The notes: a model not told the origin generated them from the letters alone. A stretch of 64,000 nt of DNA from Nematopogon swammerdamellus (GCA_946902875.1 OX336345.1:20615395-20679394), one strand, 5' to 3'; counted from the stretch's first letter, positions 51,565 through 62,795 are shown. Made by a program: numbers and translations.

Positions 51565-53284
51565 CTAGCTTTTGCCCGCGGCTTCGCTCGCGTGAAATGC
51601 GTATTTCAAAGGAAGAAAGTAAGTAACTAAGGGCGAGCTGGGTTCAGGTAAACGATAAACCGTCTCGAAGAAAGTGAGTAACTTTTTGAGGCCGAAGGTG
51701 GAGTTGCTTTCAGGAAGACGATAAACCTTTTCGAAGACAGTAAGTAACTATGGGCGAGGCCGAAGGCCGAGCTGCGTTCAGGAAGAGGATAAACCATCTT
51801 TAAGAAAGTAAGTAACAAAGGGCGAGGCCGAAGGCCGAGCTGCGTTCAGGAAGAGGGTAACCTTTTCGAAGAAAGTAAGTAACTATGGGCGAGGCCGAAG
51901 GCCGAGCTGCGTTCACGATGAGGGTAAACTTTTCGAAGAAAGTAAGTAACAGAGGGCGAGGCCGAAGGCCGAGCTGCGTTCAGGAAAACGATAAACCTTT
52001 TCGAAGACAGTAAGTAACAATGGGCGAGGCCGAAGGCCGAGCTGCGTTCAGGAAGAGGATAATCTTTTCGAAGAAAGTAAGTAACAGAGGGCGAGGCCGA
52101 AGGCCGAGCTGCGTTCAGGAAGACGATAAACCTTTTCGAAGACAGTAAGTAACTATGGGCGAGGCCGAAGGCCGAGCTGCGTTCAGGATGAGGGTAAACT
52201 TTTCGAAGAAAGTAAGTAACAGAGGGCGAGGCCGAAGGCCGAACTGCGTTCAGGAAGGCGATAAACCTTTTCGAAGACAGTAAGTAACTATGGGCGTGGC
52301 CGAAGGCCGAGCTGCGTTCAGGAAGAGGATAAACATTTTCGAAGAAAGTAAGTAACAGAGAAGTTACTTTCTTCGAGAAGATTTATGGTCTTCCTGAACG
52401 CAGCTCGGCCTTCGGACTCGCCCTCTGTTACTTACATTCTTCGAAAAGGTTATCCTCTTCCTGAACGCAGCTCGGCCTTCGGCCTCGCCCTTTGTTGCTT
52501 ACTTTCTTAGGGATGGTTTATCCTCTTCCTGAACGCAGCTCGGCCTTCGGCCTCGCCCATAGTTACTTACTGTCTTCGAAAAGGTTTATCGTCTTCCTGA
52601 ACGCAGCTCGGCCTTCGGCCTCGCCCTCTGTTACTTACTTTCTTAGAAAAGGTTATCCTCTTCCTGAACGCAGCTCGGCCTTCGGCCTCGCCCATAGTTA
52701 CTTACTGTCTTCGAGAAGGTTTATCGTTTTCCTGAACGCAGCTCGGCCTTCGGCCTCGCCCTCTCTTGTTTACTTTCTTCGAAAAGTTTACCCTCATCCT
52801 GAACGCAGTTCGGCCTTCGGCCTCGCCCATAGTTACTTACTTTCTTCGAAAAGCTTATCCTCTTCCTGAACGCAGCTCGGCCTTCGGCCTCGCCCTTTGT
52901 TACTTACTTTCTTAAAGATGGTTTATCCTCTTCCTGAACGCAGCTCGGCCTTCGGCCTCGCCCATAGTTACTTACTGTCTTCGAAAAGTTTACCCTCATC
53001 CTGAACGCAGCTCGGCCTTCGGCCTCGCCCATAGATACTTACTTTCTTCGAAAAGCTTATCCTCTTCCTGAACGCAGCTCGGCCTTCGGCCTCGCCCATA
53101 GTTACTTACTCTCTTCGAAAAGGTTTATCGTCTTCCTGAAAGCAACTCCGCCTTCGGCCTCAAAAAGTTACTCACTTTCTTCGAGACGGTTTATCGTTTA
53201 CCTGAACCCAGCTCGCCCTTAGTTACTTACTTTCTTCCTTTGAAATACGCATTTCACGCGAGCGAAGCCGCGGGCAAAAGCTAG
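51565..53284. mobile_element. FB-like unit, right
   Basis: Reverse complement of the left unit with about 136 bp (two 67-bp units) difference. The forward array 51600-52365 meets the reverse array 52366-53240 near AACAGAGAAGTTACTTTC. Ends CTAGCTTTTGCCCGCGGCTT and GCGAAGCCGCGGGCAAAAGC. Confidence 0.85.
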
Positions 53285-53803
53285 TTATAACAATAAAAAC
53301 ATATGGTACATATCACTACAAAGATGTTCAGGAAGACGAACGCAAATGTTTTTCAAATTAACTGCATATTTACTTTTCCTTTAAATAGAACAGAAATTGT
53401 TATATTTCAATTTTCCACTATTTTCGCTCTCCTGAACAATTTAGCATTTTGGTTAATACAGTGTTTCGCTCTGGAGCAGCCGATAGGTTTGCACCTAAAA
53501 TTAATCAAATAGATAGGTACCTAACGAAGTTAACCTACATAATAAATATTATGAATCGAATTAAATAAGAAACTCTGCTCAAGACAATGCATACACACAC
53601 CGCGCTCCGCCCCGCCGCCGCGCCGCCAGTCTTCGCCAGCAGCCGCGCTACTAACCCCCGCCGCGCCGCGCCGCCCTATATTTCGGCGTTTGGAACAATT
53701 CGATTTGTATGGGAGCCACATCTTAGCGTAGCCGGAAGTGAATTTTAGTAAGCCTATCCTGTGTCCCGTATAGTAAAATTGGTTTGTACTAAGTTTCATC
53801 TAA

Positions 53804-54155
53804 TTCGGATGATGGCTTTAAGAGTTATGGAGGAACATACATACATACATACATACATACATACAGAAAAGATTTCTAAAAATCGTCAATTTAGCTTTAG
53901 TATCATACATAGAGGCTACAAACTCAATATTTCCTAAAACAAAGTAACTTACTCCATGACCATCCCTTACAGATTTATTTTCGGATGATGGCTTTAAGAG
54001 TTATGGAGGAACATACATACATACATACATACATACATACAGAAAAGATTTCTAAAAATCGTCAATTTAGCTTTAGTATCATACATAGAGGCTACAAACT
54101 CAATATTTCCTAAAACAAAGTAACTTACTCCATGACCATCCCTTACAGATTTATT
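53804..54155 (-). repeat. 176-bp perfect tandem duplication
   Basis: TTCGGATGATGGCTTTAAGA ... CTTACAGATTTATT at 53804-53979 is repeated at 53980-54155. Only the right arm of the palindrome has it. Confidence 0.9.
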
Positions 54156-54170
54156 ATTAGTATTGATGAT

Positions 54171-54714
54171 TGATACAAAATTAAATTTTTTTTTAGGGGT
54201 GACTCAGGGGACAATTTTGTCCCCAGTTTTTTTTGTAAAAAAGGGGTTCTCCTCAGGGCAAGCAATATTAAAAAAAAATTACTCAAAATTCTTTGTGCAG
54301 CTTCTTTCTTATTAATCAATTACCTTTCTGTGAGTTGCTGCAACTAGTAAAATAAGGTGAATTTATCAAGGTAATACCTATCCTGTTTTCAGACAGATAT
54401 CAAAGTGATAAAGAAGGATAAGGATGTGTGAATTTCTGCGGACAGTTTCGAAATGACAAGCCCTACACGTGGTCGGGTCGTCTCGGCGTGGGGTAGGCAA
54501 AAGTCGGTAATTCAATAATAAAGGCGGCGTAGCAGGTTGATCCATTATTATTAATTCAATTATTGGCGTCGAGAAATAATTTGAGAGTTCGGCCGGAGTT
54601 CCATGAAAGTGATACGGCCGTCCAACAAGACGGTAAACGTGATCAACTTTGATGCTTTAATGGATCTTACATTTAGGTTGCAGAGACGAAGGTGTGGATG
54701 GAGTGGTGGTTCGG
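54171..54714. other. Unassigned DNA
   Basis: No recognisable gene. A 69-codon frame (54603-54812) runs into Rep-D. Confidence 0.4.
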
Positions 54715-54968
54715 TAAATTACAGCACAACACCAACCACCACGTTTCGCAAAGTATTCGAACAAGATTCAATGGATCAAGCAGCAAGTAAGGCACGAAGA
54801 CCCACCTGCTGAATGACTCGGTGGAAGTACCGTGCCAAGGTGAGAGGTGGCGAGCCTGTCGCCCTTTAGCACGGCATCTTGTCCTTATCCCTTAGTCGCC
54901 TTTTACGACATGCATGGGAAGAGATGCAGTGGGGATATTCTTTTTAAGTACCGGCCTCACACGGTACA
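54715..54968 (+). repeat. Rep-D, 5'-truncated
   Basis: GTAAATTACAGCACAACACC, ACTCGGTGGAAGTACCGTGC, CTTAGTCGCCTTTTACGACA, ACCGGCCTCACACGGTAC. Confidence 0.7.
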
Positions 54969-55354
54969 AAAAAAAATATTTCTCCGAAAACTACGACTAT
55001 CCTGTATAGAGCAAAGATTACTATAATACAAATGGAATAAATCGCCCAAGCTAGTCAATGCGCTTTGGTCGTGAGTCGTGACCCGAGTTTACGCACGTAG
55101 TAAAAATTACCGCCAACTATTCCTCAAAATGGTTCCGCATTTCCACAAAGGCGTCGTCGTCGTTTCGAAACGGAGATTAGATACGAGAGGGCATAAGACG
55201 AAATGGTCCCCCGCTTCCTCGTCACATCGCACTCGACACGTCCTCGGCTTATATTAAACGCATATTTTCACAATTATTAACTCGGTTTACGGACGCGAAA
55301 TTGTCGTGTGTGCAGAATATTTCCAAATTCTACTACGGGAGTTAGCGAAAGCCT
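54969..55354. other. Unassigned DNA
   Basis: No gene or repeat recognised. Confidence 0.4.
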
Positions 55355-55840
55355 TTTTAGGGTCCCGTATCCATAAGGAAGCCTATTACCAAGCCTACGT
55401 CGCGTCGTCTGTCTGTCTGTTCGTCCGTCCGAGTGCTGTATCTATTGAACCGTAATAGGTGGCCGGTTGAAATTTTCATAGATTTTTTGTAATATTTTAT
55501 TATGGCGAATAATAATAAAACCAAAATGTAAAAAATAAGTCCCCATACAAGAAATGTGCTAAGGATCGATTACTATATATATTCACGCTACTAAAATAAT
55601 AGATGGCACCACATTTGTTTGCATTTATATCGGGACGTAAATGAATCGGATATTCTCGTCTTATCGTAAATAAAATCCGTTAGCCTAGCGGTACATGTAT
55701 GGAGTTTTGATCTGATGGTGGTGAGTTCGAATCCTACTTGTGCAAACGCTCTTTTTTTTCTTTTTCTTTTAAACTAGCTCGCTTACGCGGTGGAACGGAA
55801 CCCTGGGTGAGTCCGACTCGAACTTGGCCGGTTTTTTCTT
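55355..55840 (-). repeat. Rep-P split by a tRNA-like insertion
   Basis: TTTTAGGGTCCCGTATCCAT, TCTGTCTGTCTGTTCGTCCG and AACCGTAATAGGTGGCCGGT at the left. The end GAGTCCGACTCGAACTTGGC at the right lies after a stretch containing the tRNA-like sequence 55677-55750. Confidence 0.65.
55677..55750 (+). ncRNA. tRNA-like sequence, probably a SINE head or tRNA pseudogene
   Basis: A-box-like TAGCCTAGCGG at 55681-55691, B-box-like GAGTTCGAATCC at 55723-55734, spacing 31 bp, then T(8) at 55751-55758 as a possible Pol III stop. The acceptor stem does not pair convincingly, so I do not call a functional tRNA. It lies within Rep-P, hence was inserted. Confidence 0.45.
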
Positions 55841-56559
55841 TATTTTTTTCTTAGGCGATTGCTTTTTTGAGACATTTTGGCCAGTGGCATGTGTGTTATT
55901 TACCAGAACGGGTTACCAATAAAAAATTTAAAAAATCCTCTGCCGAAACCAGTTACCAACGAAGAATAAATATTCTTCTACCGCAACCAGTTACGAAACT
56001 CAGTTACGTACGCGGCCGAAAGGGTACATTCAAGGTCAGGTGCAGTCATTTCCAAAAATTGCGACTGAAAGCAGAGAGTCTGGAAACACAAACGAATCAA
56101 CATTACAAGAACAAGCGTGCCAGTTAGTCTGTCGAATACATAGAAGTGTTAACGTTATTTCTATAAAAAACGTCACGAACAAAATGTATTTTTTTGCACT
56201 TTTTGGTTTAAAACAAATTGTATCCTTTAGAAGCATTTTAATTGGGGTTTGAAGATTTAATTTTAGAATGTGGAAATGTTACTTTATAGACGCAATTATT
56301 AACTGTGAAAGTCTCAATTCGTTTCTAAGTAAGCGCGCAACGCTTAGGTAAAACAAATTAGGTAATACCTACCGTGCTGAGAGATCCGGAAGCTAGGCAA
56401 CGCAGACGAAAGTCTAGTGCTTGGTTCCCACTTTAATATCATCGCTAGACATACCGACATAGGATATGTAACATTAGGATATAGTCTTATTTACACCTCT
56501 TTTATGTATCTCAGCGCTTATTATATTTTAATCGGTACCCCTCAGTGAATTTTCGGAGA
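55841..56559. other. Unassigned DNA
   Basis: The 86-codon frame at 55867-56127 shows a loosely repeated PxTSYQR/PVTKLSY-like pattern encoded by repeated ACCAGTTACC words. No known domain. No gene called. Confidence 0.4.
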
Positions 56560-56968
56560 GTAAAATTTTTTTTTGGTTTTTTTTTTTTTTTATGGAAACT
56601 GACACGGTTGGCTACATCACCTACAACGTCCGTGATGTCAGCCCATAACACCGGGTGAACTAGGTGCCATGTCAGTGCTTCCCCCTTTGATCGTGCCGGC
56701 TACACTGAACTGGTCGGAAAACACAAACTATTTGCATAGCCGTTTAGACCGACGTTTCATTCAGTGCGGTGGTACCAACCCGGGCGGGTTAAACCCTACC
56801 ACCAAGTAAGATTAGGAGGGAAGGGACCTACAGTTTTACGAGGAATCCGAACCTCGGTCAGCCTCCAACGGTCAGCGGTCACCCATCCAAGTACTGACCG
56901 CACCCAGCGTTGCTTATTCAATAGCGACAGTTGAATGTCTGCACCACTGAGCTAACGAGGCTGTCAAG
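56560..56968 (-). mobile_element. SINE-A, full length, with tRNA/5S chimeric head
   Basis: On the minus strand: GCCTCGTTAGCTCAGTGGTG (A box), then 56915-56876 reading AAGCAACGCTGGGTGCGGTC and AGTACTTGGATGGGTGACCG, which resembles the 3' half of 5S rRNA, then B-box-like GAGGTTCGGATTCC, body ACCCGCCCGGGTTGGTACCA, tail GTGTCAGTTTCCATA and poly(A) (plus-strand T to 56591). About 400 bp. This is the best reference copy. Confidence 0.85.
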
Positions 56969-57089
56969 TACCCCTGATTAAAATGTTTAAATCAAACAAT
57001 GTTCATACGGTAGTTATTTTTACATAGGTAATAATAATGTATCGATCGTATTAATTTATTTATTAGATTCTAAGCTACTTAGTAATCTA

Positions 57090-57265
57090 TAATACGAAAT
57101 GGGTCCCACTCAACCATTGGAGACAATTTTCACTAACGAGATTAGTGGGACGCTGTCTCTTTTGTAGAGGTAAACGTGGACATTAAGTGCGCCCACGCGT
57201 ACCCCTTCTCTTGAGCCTGCGTACCTCTGGGGGTACGCGGACCGCTATTTGGGAACCGCTGATGT
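57090..57265. mobile_element. End of a hAT-like element
   Basis: GGGGGTACGCGGACCGCTAT followed by TTGGGAACCGCTG resembles the right end of the MITE at 23479-23948 and hAT termini in general. The other end was not found. Confidence 0.45.
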
Positions 57266-57274
57266 ATCTTATCT

Positions 57275-57345
57275 GAATGCTTCGGTGGTCCGGTCATGTT
57301 GGAAGAATGGATGCATAGGAGACTAACGTATGGGAAACCGCGGTC
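57275..57345 (+). pseudogene. LINE C-terminal scrap
   Basis: Encodes MLRWSGHVGRMDA then a stop. The RWxGHVxRM motif is typical of C-termini of several LINE clades. Confidence 0.5.
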
Positions 57346-57399
57346 AAAAGCTAGTCGTTAATGGATCTTTTTTGATATGCATGCTCGCCACATTTTAAT

Positions 57400-57625
57400 T
57401 AGGTTTTCGTACCCCGTACGGACAAAGCCTACGCCGCAGTCTGTCTGTCTGTCCGTCCTACTGCTGTATCTTTGGAACCGTAATAGGCAGCCGATTGAAT
57501 TTTTTACAGAATTTGTGTTATTGTGGTGAAAAAAAAAATAGAAAAATTAATAAATAATTGGAGGTCCCCATAAAATAAATAATACACAATTTGTGGATAG
57601 GAAACCACGGTGCGCGAGTTATAAA
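57400..57625 (-). repeat. Rep-P copy
   Basis: GTTTTCGTACCCCGTACGGA, TCTGTCTGTCTGTCCGTCC, ending GGAAACCACGGTGCGCGAGT. Confidence 0.65.
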
Positions 57626-57944
57626 AAATAATATATTGTTAATAAAAAATAATTTATAAAAAAAATTGGCAAGATTCTCTTAATTTTAGATGCATGAACC
57701 TATTTACCATTCTAATCAATTTGTGTTTTCTTTGATGTTGGAAAATTGAATATTGCTCTTTGGAAACTGGGAAATAACATATCACAAATTTACTTACTTA
57801 CTTACTTATACGGATTCCACAGTGGAATTTTAGAAGAAATATTCCGTCTTATTTTAGAAACACACGCACTTTATGGGGCACCTCTGCCATATGGGCATAA
57901 AAACAAGTTTTTTTATTAACAGTTTTAAGCAGATACAGTCAGTA

Positions 57945-58085
57945 ATAAAAACCGGCCAAGTGCGAGTCGGATTCGAGCACGGAGGTTTCCGCACCCAAAA
58001 AAAAAAACACGTTTCTTGTTCCCATACAAGAAACATGTTTTTTTTGTGCCCCCCTTAATTTTTCACTTTTTCTATTTTTTATTAT
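57945..58085 (+). repeat. Rep-P start
   Basis: AAACCGGCCAAGTGCGAGTC followed by GGAGGTTTCCGCACCC and a small hairpin around GTTTCTTGTTCCCATACAAG. Confidence 0.7.
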
Positions 58086-59429
58086 TTAACATATAATATC
58101 ATTTGACATCCTCCATAAGTTTGTGCCAACACCGGGTGGAAATAACAATAAAACTATTAATTAAAGCAAGCTCACACCCATGCATACCCTCTCGACTTTC
58201 GTGTCAATACAGCCTCAAGGGAAGCGATAAATCGCTAAGATCCCTTTCTGTAGTTCGCACTAACAGGGACGAGGTGGGCGGAGCCACTTCACCGAGCAAA
58301 TAAAGAGAATAAACACTTACTTGCCTCCTGCAATGTTTCACCACCGGCCGAATTTATCCCAGTTTTAGCCACATAATACATAAAAAGAGTAGAAGTTGAT
58401 TATTTGAATGTATTTATTTAAAATAACGTAACGTAACCAAACCATAGCGCTGCCGTCTGCCTCCGTTCCTGATTTAGAACGATTCACTCTGTTCTTCTAG
58501 TATTATCTGACAAATTAAACACTCTTTTGAGAGGAAACGTTAATCCATTTATTCAGAATGTCAAGATTAACCTTGACAACAGTAAACATAAGTTAATTTC
58601 CATTCTTGGATACTTCTTCATTCTGCTCTTTAATCTTACAAATATAAATATTGGTAATATTGGTATATTTGAAATATTTGACGCTGACACCTAAGCCATT
58701 ATATATTAATATATTTTTTCCACTGATGACAGACACGTCGAAATATTTGCAAATGTGTAATTTTTTTAATAAATATATTGTGTAAATAATAAAATAAAAT
58801 AATAGCCATACTAGTGGTGTTAATAAAAATATATTTCAATCTCTATCTAAAATACGAAAACTTATTTGAGATAAATAATTATCCGTGAAGAATTTGAAGA
58901 ATATTTTCCTATACTACTGAAGTGAATCCATTTATATTGCACACAAATCTTACTAGATTGAGATTTCTAGCATGATGGTTTGACAGTAATGAAAGGCGAC
59001 TGATACGGGCGGGAGAGCAAGTGCGCGGGGCTACGCTTACTTGTGTTACGCACAACGAGTCATCGCGCGCTTCTATTCCTTTTTATGTTCTGTGGTTTCA
59101 GTCTTATAGAACTTGCCGCATACAACTCCATCTATAATTCAACGAGGGAAAATTACTTGGCTTGCGTCTGTGTGATATTTTGACGTGAATCTGTATTTGT
59201 ATGGGAGCGCCATTTGACATTCAAGCCGAGTGGGGAAGAAACCAAACCAGCTCAGTGGTGCAGCCAGCTCTGACATCACCTGCAATGCAATGCAATGATG
59301 TGCTATGTTGTTTCATCGGTGTGAAGTTAGTTACTTAGGTTACGAGTAACTAGGTTCTCAATAACGAAAATTACATTCTGAAAATGTATATTTATGGTGC
59401 CTATTTATTAGGGTTAATTAGTGTAAGTT
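58086..59429. other. Unassigned AT-rich DNA
   Basis: No gene recognised. 58720-58760 (CTGATGACAGACACGTCGAA) resembles a LINE 3' UTR word but is too short to call. Confidence 0.4.
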
Positions 59430-59705
59430 CCATAAAAAGCGGCCATGTGCGATTCGAACTCGCGCACCTAGGTTTCTGCACCGCAAAAAAAACGCTGAAA
59501 AACATGTTTCTTGTATGGGGATTGGGGACCTCCCTTAATAATTTTATTTTTACATTGTATATTATTTGTCGTTATATCCGCCATAATAACACGTATTGTG
59601 TGAAAATCTCAACCGACTAGCTGTTTCGGTTCTAAAGATACAGCAGTAGGACAGACAGACATACAGACAGACAGACAGACAGACAAATAGACATTGACTA
59701 TATAT
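59430..59705 (+). repeat. Rep-P copy
   Basis: AAAAGCGGCCATGTGCGATT, CGTTATATCCGCCATAATAA, GACAGACAGACATACAGACA, then a (TA)n run at about 59699-59720. Confidence 0.68.
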
Positions 59706-59891
59706 ATATAATTATATATAACCTCTTGCCTGGTTTCCAGCGGAGTAGAATATTTATCTCTGCCGATTGCATTAGCTAGCAAGATAGTAATATTTCTGCA
59801 TAATACCGAACACAACTTTTGCATAAAGCCGTTGAACGAAGTACTTATAGATAAATGCGGCGTATCTGATGATGAACAAATGTAACTTATA

Positions 59892-60416
59892 CACGGTGTT
59901 ACATTTATAGTCCTAGCTACCTGACTCTGTTTAAGTTTCCTTACAATATGTCAATTAGGTCATTGTATTTATCTAAATGTTGAGTTAGCTAGATCAGAAA
60001 TTTAATTTCTTGTTTTAGTTTTTTTTCTCTGTATTTTTAGTATTTATTACTAGTAGCTTTGGTTTTATTTTTTACTTCGAATATTTAATTGTCAATATTT
60101 TTTTTATAGCTATTAACATGCTAAGTACTTTTAATTTTGGAGAGTTGACTGATCTTGAAATGTAGTAGAAAAGCCGTGTTTCGGGTCAACTACTCTGTCT
60201 GTCTAATCTTAGGTAGATAAATAAATAAATATGTCATAGTACCCGAAAGGGGATGATTGTACACCTGAAAATTTATAACGTTTGTTCTACGATAATTTTT
60301 ATTTTGATAATTTTTTTATGTTCACTTTCGCAATACAAAACTGTCCAAAATGTTTTTAACGTGTATTGTCAAAAAAAAAATCCCTTTCATGGACAGATAT
60401 GAGATTTAACACCGTG
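59892..60416 (-). mobile_element. TA-MITE2, long variant, 525 bp
   Basis: Ends CACGGTGTTACA and TTTAACACCGTG, TA on both sides (59890-59891, 60417-60418). The interior ACCCGAAAGGGGATGATTGT and GTTTGTTCTACGATAATTTT are the reverse of blocks in 33589-33860. AT-rich, no transposase. Confidence 0.75.
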
Positions 60417-60924
60417 TATACATATTTTCCCCAACCATGAATTTCCCTGTTTATTAAATTGTATATTTCTATGCAAAACATAATTTTTATTTCTATTTCT
60501 GTTTCTAAAAAACCTTTACTGTCACACATTTTATAAAAAACCCTATCTCAACTTTCACCATTGAAAACTTTTCAGTATTAATAAGCTAAAATTACAATGA
60601 CGTCACTTTCGAACGTACGGCGACACCAAGGGCGGAGGGTCTGGGCGGCTTCTCAGAGGCTGAGGCGGCAGACGAAGTGTTGTGGAAAATTACACCGCTT
60701 AATCGTTTATTAGTATAATTACGTTCAACGTTTGCACCGCTTCGCTGGCCCGCACTGCCGCCCCGCCCCGCCGCCGCCCCGCTTTGCCTACACGAGCCGA
60801 GGTTTGAAGGCCGATTTTACATGTGAAATCCAGAGCAAAGACGCCGTCGTCGCAACTGTATTATAGTAATTTAGCTTTACTTTCGCAAAATTTTCGCACT
60901 TTCGCAATGGCAACATTAGAAATA
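60417..60924. other. Unassigned DNA
   Basis: A GC-rich patch at 60620-60790 (CCGCCCCGCCCCGCCGCCGC). No gene recognised. Confidence 0.4.
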
Positions 60925-61266
60925 CAGGATGTTGTAACGCCCAGTACATTGATTTCGCAAGAGCCGACGTCTGGTGTCCGTTGTACCAGACGTCAAACAG
61001 TTTGACGTCTGGGACAACGGACACCAGACGTCGGCTCCAGGAACTCCCGCAGTTCCTGATGAAGCCCGTGACGTAGCGGGCGAAACGTCGACTTATGTAA
61101 GTCTTTAAACCTACTGTTAATCCGGAAACTTAAAAAAGAATATAATTAATATCAGTGTAAACTTAAAAACATTAGTCAGAAAAAAGTTATTTGACTTTAT
61201 TGTTACATCATTATTGATCACAATAATCATTTCCTAAATTTAATGTAATGGCAATTACAACACCTG
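60925..61266 (-). mobile_element. TA-MITE1, 342 bp
   Basis: Ends CAGGATGTTGTAACGCCCAG and, at the right, GGCAATTACAACACCTG, with TA at 60923-60924 and 61267-61268. The right half (AAAAAGTTATTTGACTTTAT, ACAATAATCATTTCCTAAAT) is the reverse of the left half of 11861-12204. Its middle is different and holds a 37-bp hairpin. Confidence 0.78.
60961..61037. repeat. 37-bp hairpin with 3-nt loop
   Basis: Arms 60961-60997 and 61001-61037 (GAGCCGACGTCTGGTGTCCG ...) pair with one mismatch. Followed by GAAGCCCGTGACGTAGCGGG, another near-symmetric word. Confidence 0.9.
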
Positions 61267-61589
61267 TATATGTACTGCTTACTAGGTACACTCGGACAGC
61301 GCGCCATTTTCGACCAAGTTGAAGCCATTCAGCCGCAACTGAGTTAGTAGATGGCGATCCACCGACGTCCCTACACGTGCCGACCGCGCCAGCACGCCCT
61401 CTACTGCTCGGCTCTCCGCACTGCGCCTGCCCGCTTCCTTCTCTCATACCTCAGTTACTGCGACTTGATTTCTTTGAACATTTCTTCGTAGTGTCTAGTG
61501 ATGTATCTCAATGGATAACAATAGCGCGAAGATAAATTTAAGCATGATGGAATTTCCGAAAAGAGGCCGAAAATTAATGCTTTGTCGCC
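61267..61589. other. Unassigned DNA
   Basis: Moderately GC-rich. The 78-codon minus-strand frame has no domain. Confidence 0.4.
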
Positions 61590-62060
61590 AATGAGACGAA
61601 TGACTCGTCGCTGAATAGAATTCTAGGTAGAAAAAAGGTCTCAAGAGAACTCTCTAAAAGATGACTGCAATATTCTATCGCCGTTCTTACTTGCGCTTTA
61701 TAAAGTGTAAGCAGTTGGACTGACGTAAAACATCGCAGATATCGGTAAAGGATCCCTAATTTTCGGGACGCTAGTTTCGCCTTGGACTCTATGAATGATC
61801 GAAATCCAACGTCCCTAGACACCTCCATACCTAAGACGCCCAGACTAGCATCTTTGGGGACTTGGCTGCCCTGAAAATTAGCTTGAAAAGAAAACAAGTC
61901 AGTCTAAGTAGAGAAGGTGCAAGCTTGGGTCATGGCTACGTTGACGATGACCAAGTTTTCCTTCTGCCAATGGGATACTTTTTCGTGAACTAGGTCAACC
62001 TGAGCAACAGTGTCGCGTCTCGCATTTGCAGCTGAAACCTCTCTACACTTCCAGTACATG
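61590..62060 (-). pseudogene. Internal fragment of the 5.8-kb LINE family
   Basis: Corresponds to about 6250-6720 of the intact copy. The minus-strand frame reads VLGMEVSRDVGFRSFIESKA, SRKLGILYRYLRCF and YKAQVRTAIEYCSHLLE. Several shifts and stops. It covers the region after the YADD box. Both ends are truncated, so it was cut by later rearrangement. Confidence 0.82.
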
Positions 62061-62364
62061 GTATTTCGGAATTATTGTCTTTTTTCGACAAATATGTCCA
62101 AAGAAAGAAGGCTCCGTCGAAACGGTATACATGGTATTCGTAAATATAAAATGGGCTTCATCGTGGAGGTGACAGGCCGGAGTGGCGCCGCAAAGCCGGC
62201 AATGAAAGGTCTTCTCGTTGGATCTTCAGTTTCTGTTCAAAATATTGTAAGCTACAATTTAGTACTGCTGCAGTACTTACTTACATAAAATATACTACTG
62301 CTATACCGGTGTCTTGTTTACATCTTGATAGAAAAAATGCTAGAGAGAAAAATCTCTCGGTAGT
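62061..62364. other. Unassigned DNA
   Basis: No gene recognised. The 92-codon frame starting at 62010 begins inside the LINE antisense and is not supported. Confidence 0.4.
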
Positions 62365-62500
62365 CTTTTTAGCATTCTGTGCCGTACGGGACCCTATTAC
62401 TAAGCCTACGCCGTCTGTCTGTTCTGCCTTTAAAGAAATCTTTTGTAACATACCATTGTTCTCTCGGCACAGGCACTCATGTTGGTTTACATAAACAAAA
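62365..62500. repeat. Rep-P start and a LINE 3' tail
   Basis: 62365-62420: GCATTCTGTGCCGTACGGGA and GCCTACGCCGTCTGTCTG (Rep-P, reversed). 62456-62500: TCTCGGCACAGGCACTCATG then TTGGTTTACATAAACAAAAA, the plus-strand 3' end of the third CR1-like family. Confidence 0.55.
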
Positions 62501-62724
62501 AAATCTATGCTTGTTCGAAGAGGAACATTTTCGTCGACGACTAAAAAGATAAAAGACGTCAGTCCTTAAGCTCTGAGGTTGACAAGTTCCTGCGAAGGAT
62601 TTGGCGGTCATAATGTCACTCCGAAGATGAAATACAACGTGAGGATTGCTGTACACCAACAATTATTGCTGTGTACAAGGTTTAAAGGAAGATAGAGGTT
62701 TAGAAAAGAAACATACTCGATGTT

Positions 62725-62795
62725 CCCCCTGGTTAATGTTTCGGGGAACACACTCACCGGACGGAAGACAGTTCCACACCCTAGCTTGTGGTCTA
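62725..62795 (-). pseudogene. Scrap of LINE coding sequence, third family
   Basis: GGGGAACACACTCACCGGAC and CAGTTCCACACCCTAGCTTG match 44080-44125. Confidence 0.5.

Larger units (their letters stand above)
48647..54170. repeat. 5.5-kb nested palindrome
   Basis: The left half 48647-50943 is the reverse complement of the right half 51565-54170, around a 621-bp spacer. Outer arms (48647-49361 and 53285-54170) begin as Rep-F, and match base for base where compared, including a GC-rich block (48965-49045 / 53600-53680) and the (TATG)n run. Frames of 89 and 69 residues in the left arm reappear identically on the opposite strand in the right arm. Differences: a 176-bp tandem duplication at the right end, one TATG unit, and about 136 bp of array length. 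Each half also contains an FB-like unit that is itself palindromic. Confidence 0.9.

Noticed and set aside
55677..55750. Functional tRNA gene
   Set aside because: Boxes and a T run are present, but stems do not pair and it sits inside a Rep-P copy. Listed only as a tRNA-like sequence.
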